Positions 1 through 12,672 of a stretch of 64,000 nucleotides of DNA are shown here, piece by piece. How positions within the stretch are numbered: the first letter of the stretch is position 1; each line of letters starts with the position of its first letter. The DNA is taken from the NCBI GenBank assembly GCA_024291935.2, contig CM044314.1, positions 27,688,001 to 27,752,000 of the forward strand, in the 5' to 3' direction. Below the pieces are notes generated by a model that saw only the letters and a list, made by a program, of their open reading frames with translations, did not search any database and was not told the origin of the DNA. A program made the position numbers and the translations under genes. Source of the DNA: Okapia johnstoni. Taxonomy: Eukaryota > Chordata > Mammalia > Artiodactyla > Giraffidae.

Positions 1-3213
<3,213 letters not shown>

Positions 3214-3468
3214 GTGTCTCCAGCCAATGGGCTGAACCGGCTGCCCACACCTTCTCCTGAGCCACCCCCCAGTGTGGTCCGGTTTGCTGTGCCTGCCGGT
3301 CACACAAACAACGGGTCTGATTCCTCTGACTCGGAGTACAGCTCTCAGACGACGGTGTCAGGCATCAGTGAGGAGCTGCGGCACTACGAGGCTCAGCCGG
3401 GTGTCGGGGGCCCTGCCCACCAAGTGATCGTGGAAGCCACAGAAAACCCTGTCTTCGCCCGCTCCACT
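3214..3468 (+). CDS. PTCH1: PTCH1 coding exon: start of the cytoplasmic tail
   Basis: This 255-nt, 85-codon phase-0 exon starts [20 protein letters not shown] and ends ENPVFARST. It encodes the first part of the C-terminal cytoplasmic tail: a Pro-rich stretch, a Ser/Asp-rich block ([17 protein letters not shown]), then the conserved [13 protein letters not shown] segment. The acceptor is tag|GTG at 3213/3214 and the donor is ACT|GTAAGT at 3468/3469, a strong match to consensus. The length of 255 nt equals the size I recall for the matching human exon, so there is no net indel. The Ser-rich block is a plausible phosphorylation region, but no site can be assigned from sequence alone. The true reading frame enters from the previous exon, so the GTG at 3214 is a Val codon and not a start. 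Confidence 0.97.
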
Positions 3469-5065
3469 GTAAGTCATAAGTCACCCCAGGAGGCAGCCCC
3501 TGCCTGCTCCGAACAGCAAAGCACAGGATGCAGAAAAAAAAAGTATAGGTTAGGTGGAATCATACTATAAAAATGGCAATTTCATATAGTTGTATCTTAT
3601 ACGGATTGGAAAGGGCAGGGGCCAGGATTGGAGACTACACAAAGCATCCATCTGCATGTATCTTGTTTAAGAACCAGAGGTAAAGCATGCCTTGCTTTCC
3701 CTACCCACCCTCCCACCCTGATTTTAAAGCTACATACATTGTAGGATGATATTAATTTTAAAATGTGATGGTATTTTTATTGCCAGCAGAAGTTATTTTT
3801 TTCCCTTCCATCTGTTACCTTTAATTGCCCTTAGTATAAAATTACTTAAATCACTGTTGTCTGAGACTTCACCAGAAGCTTTTATGGCTCCAAGTTCTCA
3901 TTCTAGGTGGCTGGAAGGAGCGGAGAAGCTGAGAACCAGCCTTCAGTAATTCAGGAAAACCATGAGCGGCCCAGGAGCCTCTTCTCAGAGGCTCTGAGAG
4001 CTCCAGCTACATTCTCTCCTCTCTGTGCTCCCTAGGATGTTCTCAGCCCCCCAGGCCTGGAGCACAGCACACAAAACCCAAGGAAGGTTCTAAGGCTAAT
4101 GTTGCTCCAACTGGGGGCCTCCTGCCGTCCCTCCAGGAAATGGGTATTCCAGTCCCAGGCCGGAGCTGCCCTTCCATGAAAGAGAGAGAGGCCAACCAAA
4201 TAACCTAAATTTTCCTCCTCTTACCCCCCGTGACGATGCCTGCTGAGCTGCAGTGTGAATCTGGTTTTGTTCAGCGGGAGCCTAAAAATAGGTACAAGCT
4301 GAACGACTTTGAAGTTGGTCACGGTCCTTTTGATTGATGTGGCCACTGTGTTGCTCCGTGCTTTGTATAGAGACCCAGAAACCAGATTCCTAACAACAGG
4401 ACAGAGCAGTGCTGCCCCGTAGAACTTTCTATGACAATGCAAATGCTCTCTCTGCCTGTACTCTCCCATGCAGCAGCCACTGCCCACATGTGGCTGTTGA
4501 GCACTTGAAATGTGGCTAGTGTGACTAAGGGGCTGAAATTTTAATTTTAGTTAACTTAAATGTAAATAACCATATTCAACAGTGTAGGTATAGACAGTCC
4601 TGGCAATGTCCTGCGTGTGGGTGAGCCGGGGCCAGGCACTTGGCAATTTTAGAAGAAGAGGGACTCCAGATCTGACTCTACCCAGCAGGGTGGGGTGGCA
4701 GACTGGGAGGGAGGCAGCTGGATGCTTAGACCACAGCCCTGCATTTATGAGCAGCAGCCCTATGCATCCAGCCAGCTATACCGGAGAAAGCCTACACACA
4801 GGATCCAAGTAGGGCGCTCCTCTGCCACGTTGTTGAGGTTCTAAGAGAATGGGTTTTTCGTCTGTGGGTAGAAGGCCCTTGTTAGCTCCCCAGGGCACTC
4901 CCAGCCACTTGTGGGGTTGGCTGAGCTCTAGTTCAGAAAGAGCTGTGTGTGGGTGGCCAGGCAGGAGCCAGAGCCAAGAAAGAAGGGGGGGCTGGAACAG
5001 CAGGGGGTGGCGCCCAGCCCGGGGTTAGCATTGGACCTGTTTCAACCTGCCCTTGCTGTCTGCAG
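3469..5065 (+). other. PTCH1: PTCH1 intron, 1597 bp
   Basis: Intron with donor GTAAGT at 3469 and acceptor 'ccttgctgtctgcag' ending at 5065, a good pyrimidine tract. It contains an old DNA-transposon relic at about 4400-4600. The rest is non-repetitive as far as I can see, and 4600-5065 is GC-rich. The coding frame of the next exon stays open upstream to 4949, but that part is intronic because the acceptor splits it from the conserved protein. Confidence 0.9.
4400..4600 (+). mobile_element. hAT-like DNA transposon relic (copy 1 of a two-copy family)
   Basis: Contains 'cagtgctgccccgtagaac', '...agccactgcccacatgtgg', 'gcacttgaaatgtggctag' and '...aaatttaatttta'-like A/T-rich text, the layout of a common mammalian non-autonomous hAT family whose exact name I cannot give with certainty. 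A second copy lies near 30890-31400. Confidence 0.5.
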
Positions 5066-5626
5066 GTGGTCCATCCTGAACCAAGGCATCACCCACCCTC
5101 AAATCCTCGACAGCAGTCCCACCTGGACTCAAGGACCCTGCCACCTGGACAGCCAGGACAGCAGCCCAGAAGAGAAACCCCCCGAGAAGGCTTGAGGCCG
5201 CCTCCCTATAAACCGCGCAGAGACGCTTTCGAAATTTCTACTGAAGGGCATTCTGGCCCTAGCAATAGGGACCGCACGGGCCCCCGGGGAGCCCGTTTTC
5301 ACAACCCTCGGCATCACAACCCAGCGTTCACTGCCATGGGCAGCTCCATGCCCAGCTACTGCCAGCCCATTACCACCGTGACAGCCTCGGCGTCCGTGAC
5401 TGTTGCCGTGCATCCTCCGCCCGCCCCCGGGCCTGGGCCCAGTCGGAACCCCCGAAGTGGGCTTTGCCCAGGCTACGAGGACTACCCCGAGACTGACCAT
5501 GGGCTGTTTGAGGACCCCCACGTGCCTTTTAATGTCCGGTGTGAGAGGAGGGAACCCAAGGTGGAGGTCATTGAGCTGCAGGACGTGGAATGTGAGGAGA
5601 GACGCCAGGGCAGCAGCTCCAACTGA
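5066..5626 (+). CDS. PTCH1: PTCH1 last coding exon: distal cytoplasmic tail and stop
   Basis: 561 nt, 186 codons plus TGA (5624-5626). It starts [17 protein letters not shown] and ends [19 protein letters not shown]. Recognisable pieces in order are a Pro/Gln/Arg-rich stretch, the PPPY motif inside [18 protein letters not shown], a basic [15 protein letters not shown] stretch, the very conserved [18 protein letters not shown], and the acidic end. PPxY motifs bind WW domains of NEDD4-family ubiquitin ligases, and in PTCH1 this tail motif is linked to receptor turnover (established knowledge). From memory the human exon is 540 nt; the 21 extra bases fit three small in-frame insertions, near [15 protein letters not shown] and GYEDYPETD. 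The frame is intact with no stops. Upstream in-frame codons back to 4949 are intron. Confidence 0.97.
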   Translation: MVHPEPRHHPPSNPRQQSHLDSRTLPPGQPGQQPRRETPREGLRPPPYKPRRDAFEISTEGHSGPSNRDRTGPRGARFHNPRHHNPAFTAMGSSMPSYCQPITTVTASASVTVAVHPPPAPGPGPSRNPRSGLCPGYEDYPETDHGLFEDPHVPFNVRCERREPKVEVIELQDVECEERRQGSSSN

Positions 5627-5634
5627 GGTGGGCG

Positions 5635-5818
5635 GGGCTCTTCAGTGGTCCCTCAGCTTCCATGGAGACGTGGGTTTGATCTCTGGGTGGGGAAGATCCC
5701 GTGAAATAGGAAACGGCAACCCACTGCAGTTTTCTTGCTTGGAAAATTCCATGAACAGAGGAGCCTTGCAGGCTACAGACCATGGGGTCCCAAAGTTGGA
5801 CACAGCTGAGCACACATG
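5635..5818 (+). mobile_element. Bov-tA SINE inside the 3'-UTR intron
   Basis: The head is diverged ('ggggctcttcagtggtccct'), but the body is typical: 'gtgggtttgatctctgggt', 'gggaagatccc', 'ggcaacccactgcag', 'ccatgaacagaggagcc', 'ccatggggtcccaaagttgg'. It is in sense with PTCH1 and begins about 7 nt after the splice donor. Confidence 0.9.
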
Positions 5819-5999
5819 CTCTCAGGGACTTAGAGGGATGCAGATAGAGCATCCTCCTAGGGCCCCTGGGCACTGATGTGTCACAAACAGTGACCTCTTA
5901 ACCCACAGACAGGGTTTCCTGTTCATGCTTAGTCATATTTTTCCTTGCCATATAGCAGCTATGTCTGATGAACGCACATCACAAAGTGACCACCTCCCT

Positions 6000-6105
6000 G
6001 TCCCCAGCCCCCACCATCCTGATTTCTAAACCTCAGACTCATTTTGCCTGTGTTTGTGCTTTATAAATATGGACTCATAGACCTGTTACTTTGTTTGACT
6101 TCCTT
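6000..6105 (-). mobile_element. Short L1 3'-end relic near the 3'-UTR intron acceptor
   Basis: 'tcattttgcctgtgtttgtg' and 'ctttataaatatggactcat' followed by T-rich text resemble the antisense of old L1 3' UTRs ('...ataaatggaatcatacagt...'). It merges into the pyrimidine tract of the acceptor. Weak match, from memory. Confidence 0.4.
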
Positions 6106-7170
6106 TTTTCTTTTAAAGGGTGAGTAAAATCTGAAGCAAAGAGGCCAAAGATTGGAAGCCCCTCCCTACCCCTACCCCACCCCACCAGAACTGCTTGAAG
6201 AGAAACGCGGAATTAGAAAGGTGTGCTGTGCCAGAGAGCAGTTCATCGTTACTGTAACCGATTGTATTATTTTGTGAAATATTTCTATAAATATTTAAGA
6301 GGTGTACACATATGTTATATACGAAGGAATGGATGTAAAGTAGTGTGATTTACTGGGGTTTCTCCACTCCTGCCTCCAGAGTGGGCAGTGGGGGGATCAC
6401 AGAGGGGCCCCTCCCTGTGTGTACATTGGTCTCTGTGCCACAGCCAAGCTTAACTTAGTCTTAAATTTCAGCATATGTTGCTGCTGCTTAAATATTGTAT
6501 AATTTACCTGTATAATTCTATGCAAATATTGCTTATGTAATAGGATTATTTTGTAAAGGTTTCTGTTTAAAATATTTTAAATTTGCATATCACAACCCTG
6601 TGGTAGTATGAAATGTTACTGTTAACTTCCAAACACGCTATGCGTGATAATTTTTTTGTTGTTTAATGAGCAGATATGAAGAAAGCACGTTAACCCCGGT
6701 GGCTTCTCTAGGTGTAGTTGGGTGCGATTCTCCTGTTTGGCTGTGTGTGTGAACACGTGTGTGATTTCCTAATGTACTGTACTGTGATTTTTTTTTCTTT
6801 TTTTTTTTTCTTTTTACTGTCTGTAACCTTTGGTGGGCTCTACCTTAGGATATTTCTAGTACTAGTGGTGGTGGAGGGCTAGCCCTAAACATCGCCTTAT
6901 CCTTTTGCCAGATTCGCTTCAAGTTCAGGGCATCTCTTAAGATCATTGGCTGCCATCCAGACACCCCAACTCATGCTTCAGAGGAGATGAGTTCCTTTGC
7001 ATGGACCATTGTGGTGTATGTTGGAACCTCAGGGTACAGAGCTCACACCTCTTCATCTTCATTGGTATTAAAACCTAGAAAACATGCCTAGTGGGGAGCC
7101 TCAGCTGGGCTGTGAGCATATCCTCTAAGTATACAGTCTTCATTATACCTCTCTTGTAACCAACACATAG

Positions 7171-7191
7171 CACACACATACACACACACAC
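7171..7191. repeat. PTCH1: CA microsatellite in the PTCH1 3' UTR
   Basis: A short imperfect (CA)n tract with one 'ta' interruption. Confidence 0.9.
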
Positions 7192-7550
7192 TACCACCAC
7201 CACCCAAGTTTAAGAGTGGATTAGAAGTCTTTTGGAGACAGTGACCTCTTAATTCTGGGTCTACAGTTAGCCCAGAGGTGATGGTTTAAGTCCCCACAAT
7301 TTAAACTCCCTCTCTTGCTAAATTGCACAGTTGATTGGGGCTTTCTGGATTTGTTTGCATCCTCTTTATATAGTGAGCATCCAATGTGGTGATATGGAGT
7401 CGGAAATTCTATAGGATATGAGCTTCAGAAGGATGATTCTCCACGTGTTAATACTAACATTATAGGTGCACGCTTCCTAAAGTAACTCATCTCCCTCCTC
7501 TCACCATCATAAGTACATTTATTGAAGACTAGGAAGATGCTAATTGCATA

Positions 7551-7565
7551 CCCCCCCCCCCCCCC
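7551..7565. repeat. PTCH1: C15 homopolymer in the PTCH1 3' UTR
   Basis: Fifteen consecutive C residues. Likely length-variable, and prone to sequencing or assembly error. Confidence 0.9.
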
Positions 7566-7574
7566 AATGAAGAA

Positions 7575-7582
7575 TGTATATA
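7575..7582 (+). promoter_or_regulatory. PTCH1: Pumilio-type site in the PTCH1 3' UTR
   Basis: TGTATATA fits the Pumilio consensus TGTANATA, directly after the C15 tract. Motif match only. Confidence 0.35.
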
Positions 7583-8584
7583 GAGACATGTCTCTCAACC
7601 AGGCATTATTTTTAAAGATTTGCTTCCATATCAATTCTGTTGCCTTGCTCTGAGGTTTGGTCTTCCTAGGCTTTTAGCTAGAGACCAGCAAGCGTTGGGA
7701 AGCACTTGGTAACCAAACTAAGCTACTGTAGGAGTGCACAAATGGCAACTCCCATTATGCCTCCTGTTTTACATGGAAAATGTTCATCGAAAGGCAACAG
7801 CCCCCAATAATACCAGCAGTGTAGTGACCTCAGACTCTAAAACTCGCCACAAGACTGTGGCTGCCAGATGTATGTGTTAATATGCCAGGGGCCCCAGTGG
7901 CCCCACTGCTACTGTTTGGTGCCTCTGTCAGCTACACTGTCTGTCTACCTAACACTAGGCTCTGCTCAGAAAACATATATCCTGCGTTCAGGAGAGAGAT
8001 GATGCAGAATTCAGAGGTCTGCTTCCCTCTGGCTCGAGGCATGCCTCGCTCCTTTCCTGAGCCCAGCTTGTGTGGTGCGTGACTGCTTGCCTGGCCCCTG
8101 CTTTCTGCACAGCATAGAACTTTCTCCGATAGTCACATTGGCAAAGGGAGAACTCGGGGGCTGGCAGGCAACCAGAATTTCTCTCTCTCTTTTATAAAAT
8201 AGTTTTATTTTGTCTGTCTTGTTTGTTCATTTGGATGTTTTAATTTTTTTTTAAATCTTTGCTGATATTTATAATTTTGTATCATAAGAATGTTTTCCTA
8301 CAGTATTTGTCATGCCAGTTTATAACAGAAAAATGCAGGGATTTTATTTCTATTGGAAACACTATTACAGCTATGTTTTACTTTTGAACAGAATTTTTAT
8401 TTGTATAGAGTGCTTACTAATGTTAAATAGTTCAGAGTATATAACATTTTCATTAAGGACTCATGGTAGGTTTTAGTGTAAGGAGTTTAAAGGAAATATT
8501 CAAACTGGGTCTCATTGTCTGCCAATTTTGGCAGGAATGGGTTTGTGTCATTTCAATTACAAAGATAAAAGTATGCCATATAAT

Positions 8585-8593
8585 TTATTTATA
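8585..8593 (+). promoter_or_regulatory. PTCH1: AU-rich element nonamer in the PTCH1 3' UTR
   Basis: TTATTTATA matches the class II ARE nonamer UUAUUUA(U/A)(U/A), inside 'taatttatttatatgaaaat'. AREs recruit mRNA decay or stabilising factors. No function is shown here. Confidence 0.4.
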
Positions 8594-8612
8594 TGAAAAT
8601 TTATTTTTGTAG

Positions 8613-8620
8613 TGTACATA
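8613..8620 (+). promoter_or_regulatory. PTCH1: Pumilio-type site close to the ARE
   Basis: TGTACATA matches TGTANATA and lies 20 nt after the ARE nonamer. Confidence 0.4.
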
Positions 8621-8921
8621 GTAGTCATCAAGTCTTTTGACAGAAGTATATTTTTAAGAATTTATATGTGATGAATCCATAATGTCTGGAACTTTGCTGA
8701 GACATGAGTGGGGCACACTTTTCATTGTAAAGTACAGCAAGGAAAAGAAAATGTCTTAACAGTGTTAAGAGAGTGAGATTGAGTGAATATTCATGCAGTT
8801 GTGGAATGTGTATTAGTTACAATTTGTGACCTAGTGTGGTTCTCATTTTAAACCTCGGAAGGCAAAAATGTACAAACTCTCTAAATATTAATGTTCAAAC
8901 ACTGATAGAAATTCTAACATG

Positions 8922-8927
8922 AATAAA
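8922..8927 (+). promoter_or_regulatory. PTCH1: PTCH1 poly(A) signal
   Basis: AATAAA in 'gaataaaaaataatataact', followed within 15-45 nt by GT/T-rich text ('cttgttggttatgtctttg'), as expected for a cleavage site near 8940-8950. The same end is what I recall for the human mRNA. Confidence 0.85.
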
Positions 8928-8945
8928 AAATAATATAACTTGTTG

Positions 8946-9360
8946 GTTATGTCTTTGTTTATGGAATGTTTTTTAATTAGAATATCTTACAAAGGCGGTG
9001 AGCGTGTCAGGTCATCATAAACTTTGTTGTCTTTGTCTGAGTAAACTCGTTAAATACTCATTTTTTGTTCTTCATGGAGGAATTATTGACATAGGAAGAG
9101 TTTTACGGTTTTATTTTCTGTCACCAGGAAAGCTCCTAAATTACCCTTCAAACTGATCCCTACTGTCATCTCTTAGCCTTTTAAAAATTTTTTCATGTGT
9201 GTGTGATGCCTAATAAGGGAATATTTATAAATCCAATTTAGTGATTATTAAAGGAAGGTGTCATATTTAAAAACAGTATAGCTGACAATATGGAACTGAT
9301 TGAACATGATACAAAATATTTTTTCTGAGTATTTATCATATGATTATACCCTGTCTTCAT
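8946..9360. other. Intergenic, just after PTCH1
   Basis: Contains the G/T-rich downstream element of the poly(A) site. Otherwise unremarkable, AT-rich and non-coding. Confidence 0.6.
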
Positions 9361-9363
9361 TAT

Positions 9364-9412
9364 GTTCTTGTTCAATCGCTAAGTCGTGCCCAACTCTTTG
9401 CAACCCATTTTT
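9364..9412 (-). mobile_element. Bov-A SINE fragment, about 50 bp
   Basis: 'ttgttcaatcgctaagtcg' followed by 'tgcccaactctttgcaaccc' is the reverse complement of the 3' end of a Bov-A/Bov-tA unit. Strongly truncated. Confidence 0.8.
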
Positions 9413-9524
9413 CTTCATCATAGGGCTGGAGAAAAGTAAGACTAAAAATAGCATCCCCATTTTACAGCTGAAAGCAGGGAGTGGTGGGAAGAAATAAAAT
9501 TACTATCAGCGTATGGTAAGGAGT

Positions 9525-9722
9525 CAGCAGACTATAGCCTATGGGTCGCCTGTTTATATAAAGATTTATCAGAAGACAGACACACCCATGCATGTAGAGA
9601 TTGTCCAGTGCCACTTACCAGCTACATCAGCAGAGTTGAATAGTTGCAGCACAGACCATATGGCCTGCTAAGCCTAAAATATTTACTAACTGGCCCTTAA
9701 GAAAACGTTTGCTGACCTATCT
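9525..9722 (-). mobile_element. Old hAT-type DNA transposon copy A
   Basis: 'cagcagactatagcctatgg', '...agagttgaatagttgcag', '...catatggcctgctaagcct', 'aaatatttactaactggccc' and the end 'cgtttgctgacct' follow a common mammalian hAT family with CAG..GGCAAAC-type ends. A second copy is at 14183-14405. I do not assign the family name. Confidence 0.65.
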
Positions 9723-9737
9723 TAAGGTTACCATAGC

Positions 9738-9925
9738 CCAGTGTTGCTCACATGGGGTGCCTGGATTGGCAGCACTCACATACTTTGGAAGTTTACTAGA
9801 AAAGCAGATTTTCAGGGCCACCCCAGACCTACTGAGTCAGAATCTTGGGACTGAAGCCCAGGAATCTGTGCTTTCATAAGCTGTTCTGGTGGTTCTGATG
9901 CACCAGCAAAGGCAATCTCTAAATT
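9738..9925 (-). mobile_element. MER5-like DNA transposon relic
   Basis: '...gcagattttcagggccaccc', 'cagacctactgagtcagaat' and '...caggaatctgtgctttcat' resemble MER5/MER58-type text. Minus-strand and plus-strand open frames of 95-138 codons across 9812-10385 are chance. Confidence 0.5.
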
Positions 9926-10214
9926 CCTTCCAGCTGAATGTGGCCTTGGTTCTATAATTTGACTCCAGCTACATAGCCAGTGCAGGCTGGATCTGGAAGC
10001 AACGTAGAGATCCTGACTCTGTGTGGTCTTTCCACAAAACCACGTTCGTCTGTGGGAGAGTGGAGGCCTGTGAACTTGGCATTTGTGCCTGAGAGTCAAG
10101 AGGAATTCCGTTTTCAGTGCTCTGCCGCAGCCATGGGGCAGTGGAGGGTGTGGGCCGATAACCTTTCAGGCCGGGGGAAGGGAGAGGTCCATACCAGGCC
10201 AGACCCTCTTCCAC

Positions 10215-10345
10215 CCTTCCCACCAAGAGGGCTTCAGCTGACCGCCTGTGACTTGGGCAAGTCATTTGAAACTTCAGGGCCTCTGTGGCCTTATCTGTAT
10301 ATAAATGCACGTCCCTCATAGACTTCTGAAGGTTGAAAACAATGG
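10215..10345 (+). mobile_element. MIR SINE relic
   Basis: 'cctgtgacttgggcaagtca' followed by '...ctctgtggccttatctgtat' is the MIR core ('...gacctTGGGCAAGTcac... CCTCAGTTTCCTCATCTGTA'). Confidence 0.65.
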
Positions 10346-12449
10346 TTGTGAAGAGGTCTGGACCAGAGGGCACAGGAAGAGTCAACTGAAAGAATCAGAA
10401 ACAACCTCGACCTCACACTGAGTTTGGTTCAATCACCACCTTTTGTCCTTCCAAGGCAACATGGGCCCTCTCATTTATGAGACGTGAGAGCAGCTAGGGA
10501 AGGTTTTCAGGTATACAGTAGACTGACCTGGGAATAAGATGTTTGGGCAATACAATGTCCTCTTTAATAGATACTATACCTGGGGAAAAAAAAAAATGAG
10601 AAAGTATTAAGCAGCGTTTTCTATCTTATATAATCTCATCTTCCTACCTCAGGGGTGAAGTTCATACAAAATGCTCGCTTGGTTCATTCAGAAGTCATGG
10701 GGAATCTGTACTCCCTGAAACAGCATATAAAAGACTAATTACATTAATTGGGATTCAAATTGAGAGACACTTTCTTTTCAATGTGTTTTTTAATACTAAA
10801 ATGACCATTCACTGCCATCTAATTTTATATTCTTTATAAATTACATATACCTAAGTCAGCTAACTTAGTTTTTCATATTGGCCTAATATTTAATCAGATT
10901 TGTGTCCCCAAATCCACTGTATTTATTCAGGACTTAGGTAAACATAAGGCCCCATTTTTTTTGGCACGATGGACATATTTAACAGCTTCGGGAATGCTGC
11001 ATGCTGCTAAATTTCGGGCAGCAGCCACGTTGATGTAAAGGCAGGTGTTTCATTTTTGGTAACTGGCAACTGACCTCCCAAAAGGAGAAGTGGAGATGGC
11101 CTATTAATCATCCAAAAAGCATATCTGCCAACTTTTAATTACTTCTAATGAAGGCTGCACCTAATGAGAAGATGCCTTGAACACAAATCTGTTAAATTGT
11201 TCACGTTGTCAGTATGGAAGGCATGTTTGACATCTTTTCTGCATAGGTTCCCTGCTAGGAAACTACAATAACTGCCATCGTAAGGATCTTGAAAGGACAT
11301 TCTGGTCTGTTGGGAACATGATGGACCTCAGGAAAACAGAGGGACCCAGGGAACTGCTACAAAAAGAAGTGACCAATAGAGATACCCCAAACTCAGCTTG
11401 ATGTGGCCAAAGCAATAAATTCTACATGGCAGAGTGTTATTATCATTGATTTATACCTTCTCCTTAGGGATTTCCTTTCTTTGGACAAAAGTAATGAGAC
11501 TTTTCAGCCAAGATGCTGTGAAGGGAACCACACTGTAGAGGCAGCATTTGCCGTGAGAATGAGACACCCCAGCGAGCAGAGTCAAGAAGAAGCAACCACA
11601 GCCACATCTTTCTCAAAGTCAGTTAAATCCCTTTACATTCTCTTTTTTCCTCTGGAAAATGTTCTCTTCATTCATCTCCTTCCTATCCACAGGACTGACG
11701 GTATAGAAGTGTGATGTAAGCTACCAACAGGGCAAAAAACAAAGCCAAATAAGAATTCATACTGACGTAAGCCCATGAAATACCTCTGTCAACAGCATCA
11801 TCTCTGTACACAATGTACAACAGCTTGTATTTTGTGGAAAGAGGGGTGGTAGAAAAAAAAATTTTTTTTTAGTAAAAAAAACATATAGAAGGAAGAGAAA
11901 TTGATGAGCAAGTTCTGACTGGTAAGTTGTTATATAATAATGAGGATTGCAGCATTTAGCCTGAGATGCCAAAAGAATAATCTTTCTAATTACAAAGTTC
12001 AATCAGCAGCACGGGTAGGTGGACTCCTGTTGAGAGTCTCCTTTGAGCAAGAGAAGGAGCAAGATGAGGCAGGAACAGAGGAAAGCAGGAGGCCCCCTGC
12101 TATGGGTTGAGAGAGAAAAGAGCTAACTCCATAATTAGAAGAGAGAGAAGAGAGAAGAGGGACACACTCAGATGTCCAGAAAGTGAGGCCAATCCTATAG
12201 GAAAAAACATGAAAATAAAGGAGGGGTATGAAAAAGATTGGGTGGAAAAAATTGTCAAGAGATGGTCAGAACACCCATAGGGTACAAGAGCAGTTGCCAG
12301 ACCATAACCCTCATATTCTGACTGCGGTGGTTTTGATAAGCTCACTTGGCCCTTCTACAGTGGATGCTTTATCTTTTCCTGTGCAGATTCCACCTTGCAT
12401 GGAATCATGACAGGTTATCTTGGGAGTTGGCCATGAATCGTGGAAGACC
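10346..12449. other. Intergenic, mostly non-repetitive
   Basis: No gene or clear repeat is recognised. The stretch 10920-11240 looks non-repetitive and rich in TAAT and AATTA motifs (see findings). Short open frames (up to 103 codons at 11403-11714) lack any recognisable domain. Confidence 0.5.
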
Positions 12450-12672
12450 AGGGCTTCCCCTGTGGCTCAGCGGTAAAGAATCCACCTGCCAATGCAGGAG
12501 ACTCAAGTTCAAATCCCGGGTTGGGAAGATCCCCTGGAAGAGGGCACAGCAACCACTCCAGAATTCTTGCCTGGAAAATCCCATGGAGAGAGGAGCCTGG
12601 TGGGCTACAGTCCATAGGGTTGCAAAGAGTCAGACAGAACTGAAGCAACTGAGCACATCCGCAAGCACACAC
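12450..12672 (+). mobile_element. Bov-tA SINE, near full length
   Basis: Starts 'gggcttcccctgtggctcag' (tRNA-derived head) and runs through 'gggaagatcccctggaag', 'ttcttgcctggaaaatccc' and 'tgggctacagtccatagggt' to an ACACA-rich tail. Confidence 0.95.

Larger units (their letters stand above)
5628..6118 (+). other. PTCH1: PTCH1 3'-UTR intron, one base after the stop codon
   Basis: The stop TGA is followed by one G and then gtgggc (a GT donor at 5628). 490 bp later a long pyrimidine tract (ttccttttttcttttaaag, ending 6118) precedes 'ggtgagtaaaatctgaagc'. Joining 5627 to 6119 gives AACTGAGGGTGAGTAAAATC, which matches the uninterrupted human mRNA as I remember it apart from one base. The intron body is largely repeats: a SINE at its start and an L1-like piece near its end. 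An exon junction this close to the stop should not trigger nonsense-mediated decay. Splicing itself is inferred. Confidence 0.85.
6119..8945 (+). other. PTCH1: PTCH1 last exon: 3' untranslated region
   Basis: Non-coding exon of about 2.8 kb from the acceptor at 6118 to the poly(A) region near 8945. Several blocks match my memory of the human PTCH1 3' UTR closely, for example 'ccgattgtattattttgtg' (6259), 'cagcatatgttgctgctgc' (6470), 'aacacgctatgcgtgataat' (6631) and 'gatcattggctgccatccag' (6941). It is AT-rich and carries AU-rich and Pumilio-type motifs (listed apart), a C15 run (7551-7565) and a CA run (7171-7191). No SINE or LINE insertion is apparent inside it. Short open frames here (7425-7634 minus, 7882-8082 plus) are chance. 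Confidence 0.9.

Noticed and set aside
4949..5065. Plus-strand frame open upstream of the last PTCH1 coding exon
   Set aside because: It lies before a strong acceptor (ctgtctgcag|gtggtc) and the conserved protein starts exactly at the splice site.
5129..5876. Other frames of 101-157 codons over the last PTCH1 coding exon
   Set aside because: GC-rich shadows of the real frame; partly SINE sequence.
7171..7191. Direct repeats as a CRISPR-like array
   Set aside because: Simple CA microsatellite in a mammalian 3' UTR; no CRISPR array anywhere in the window.
12450..12530. tRNA-like head of SINEs as tRNA genes
   Set aside because: The tRNA-derived parts have lost tRNA folding and are followed by SINE bodies; same for all Bov-tA copies.
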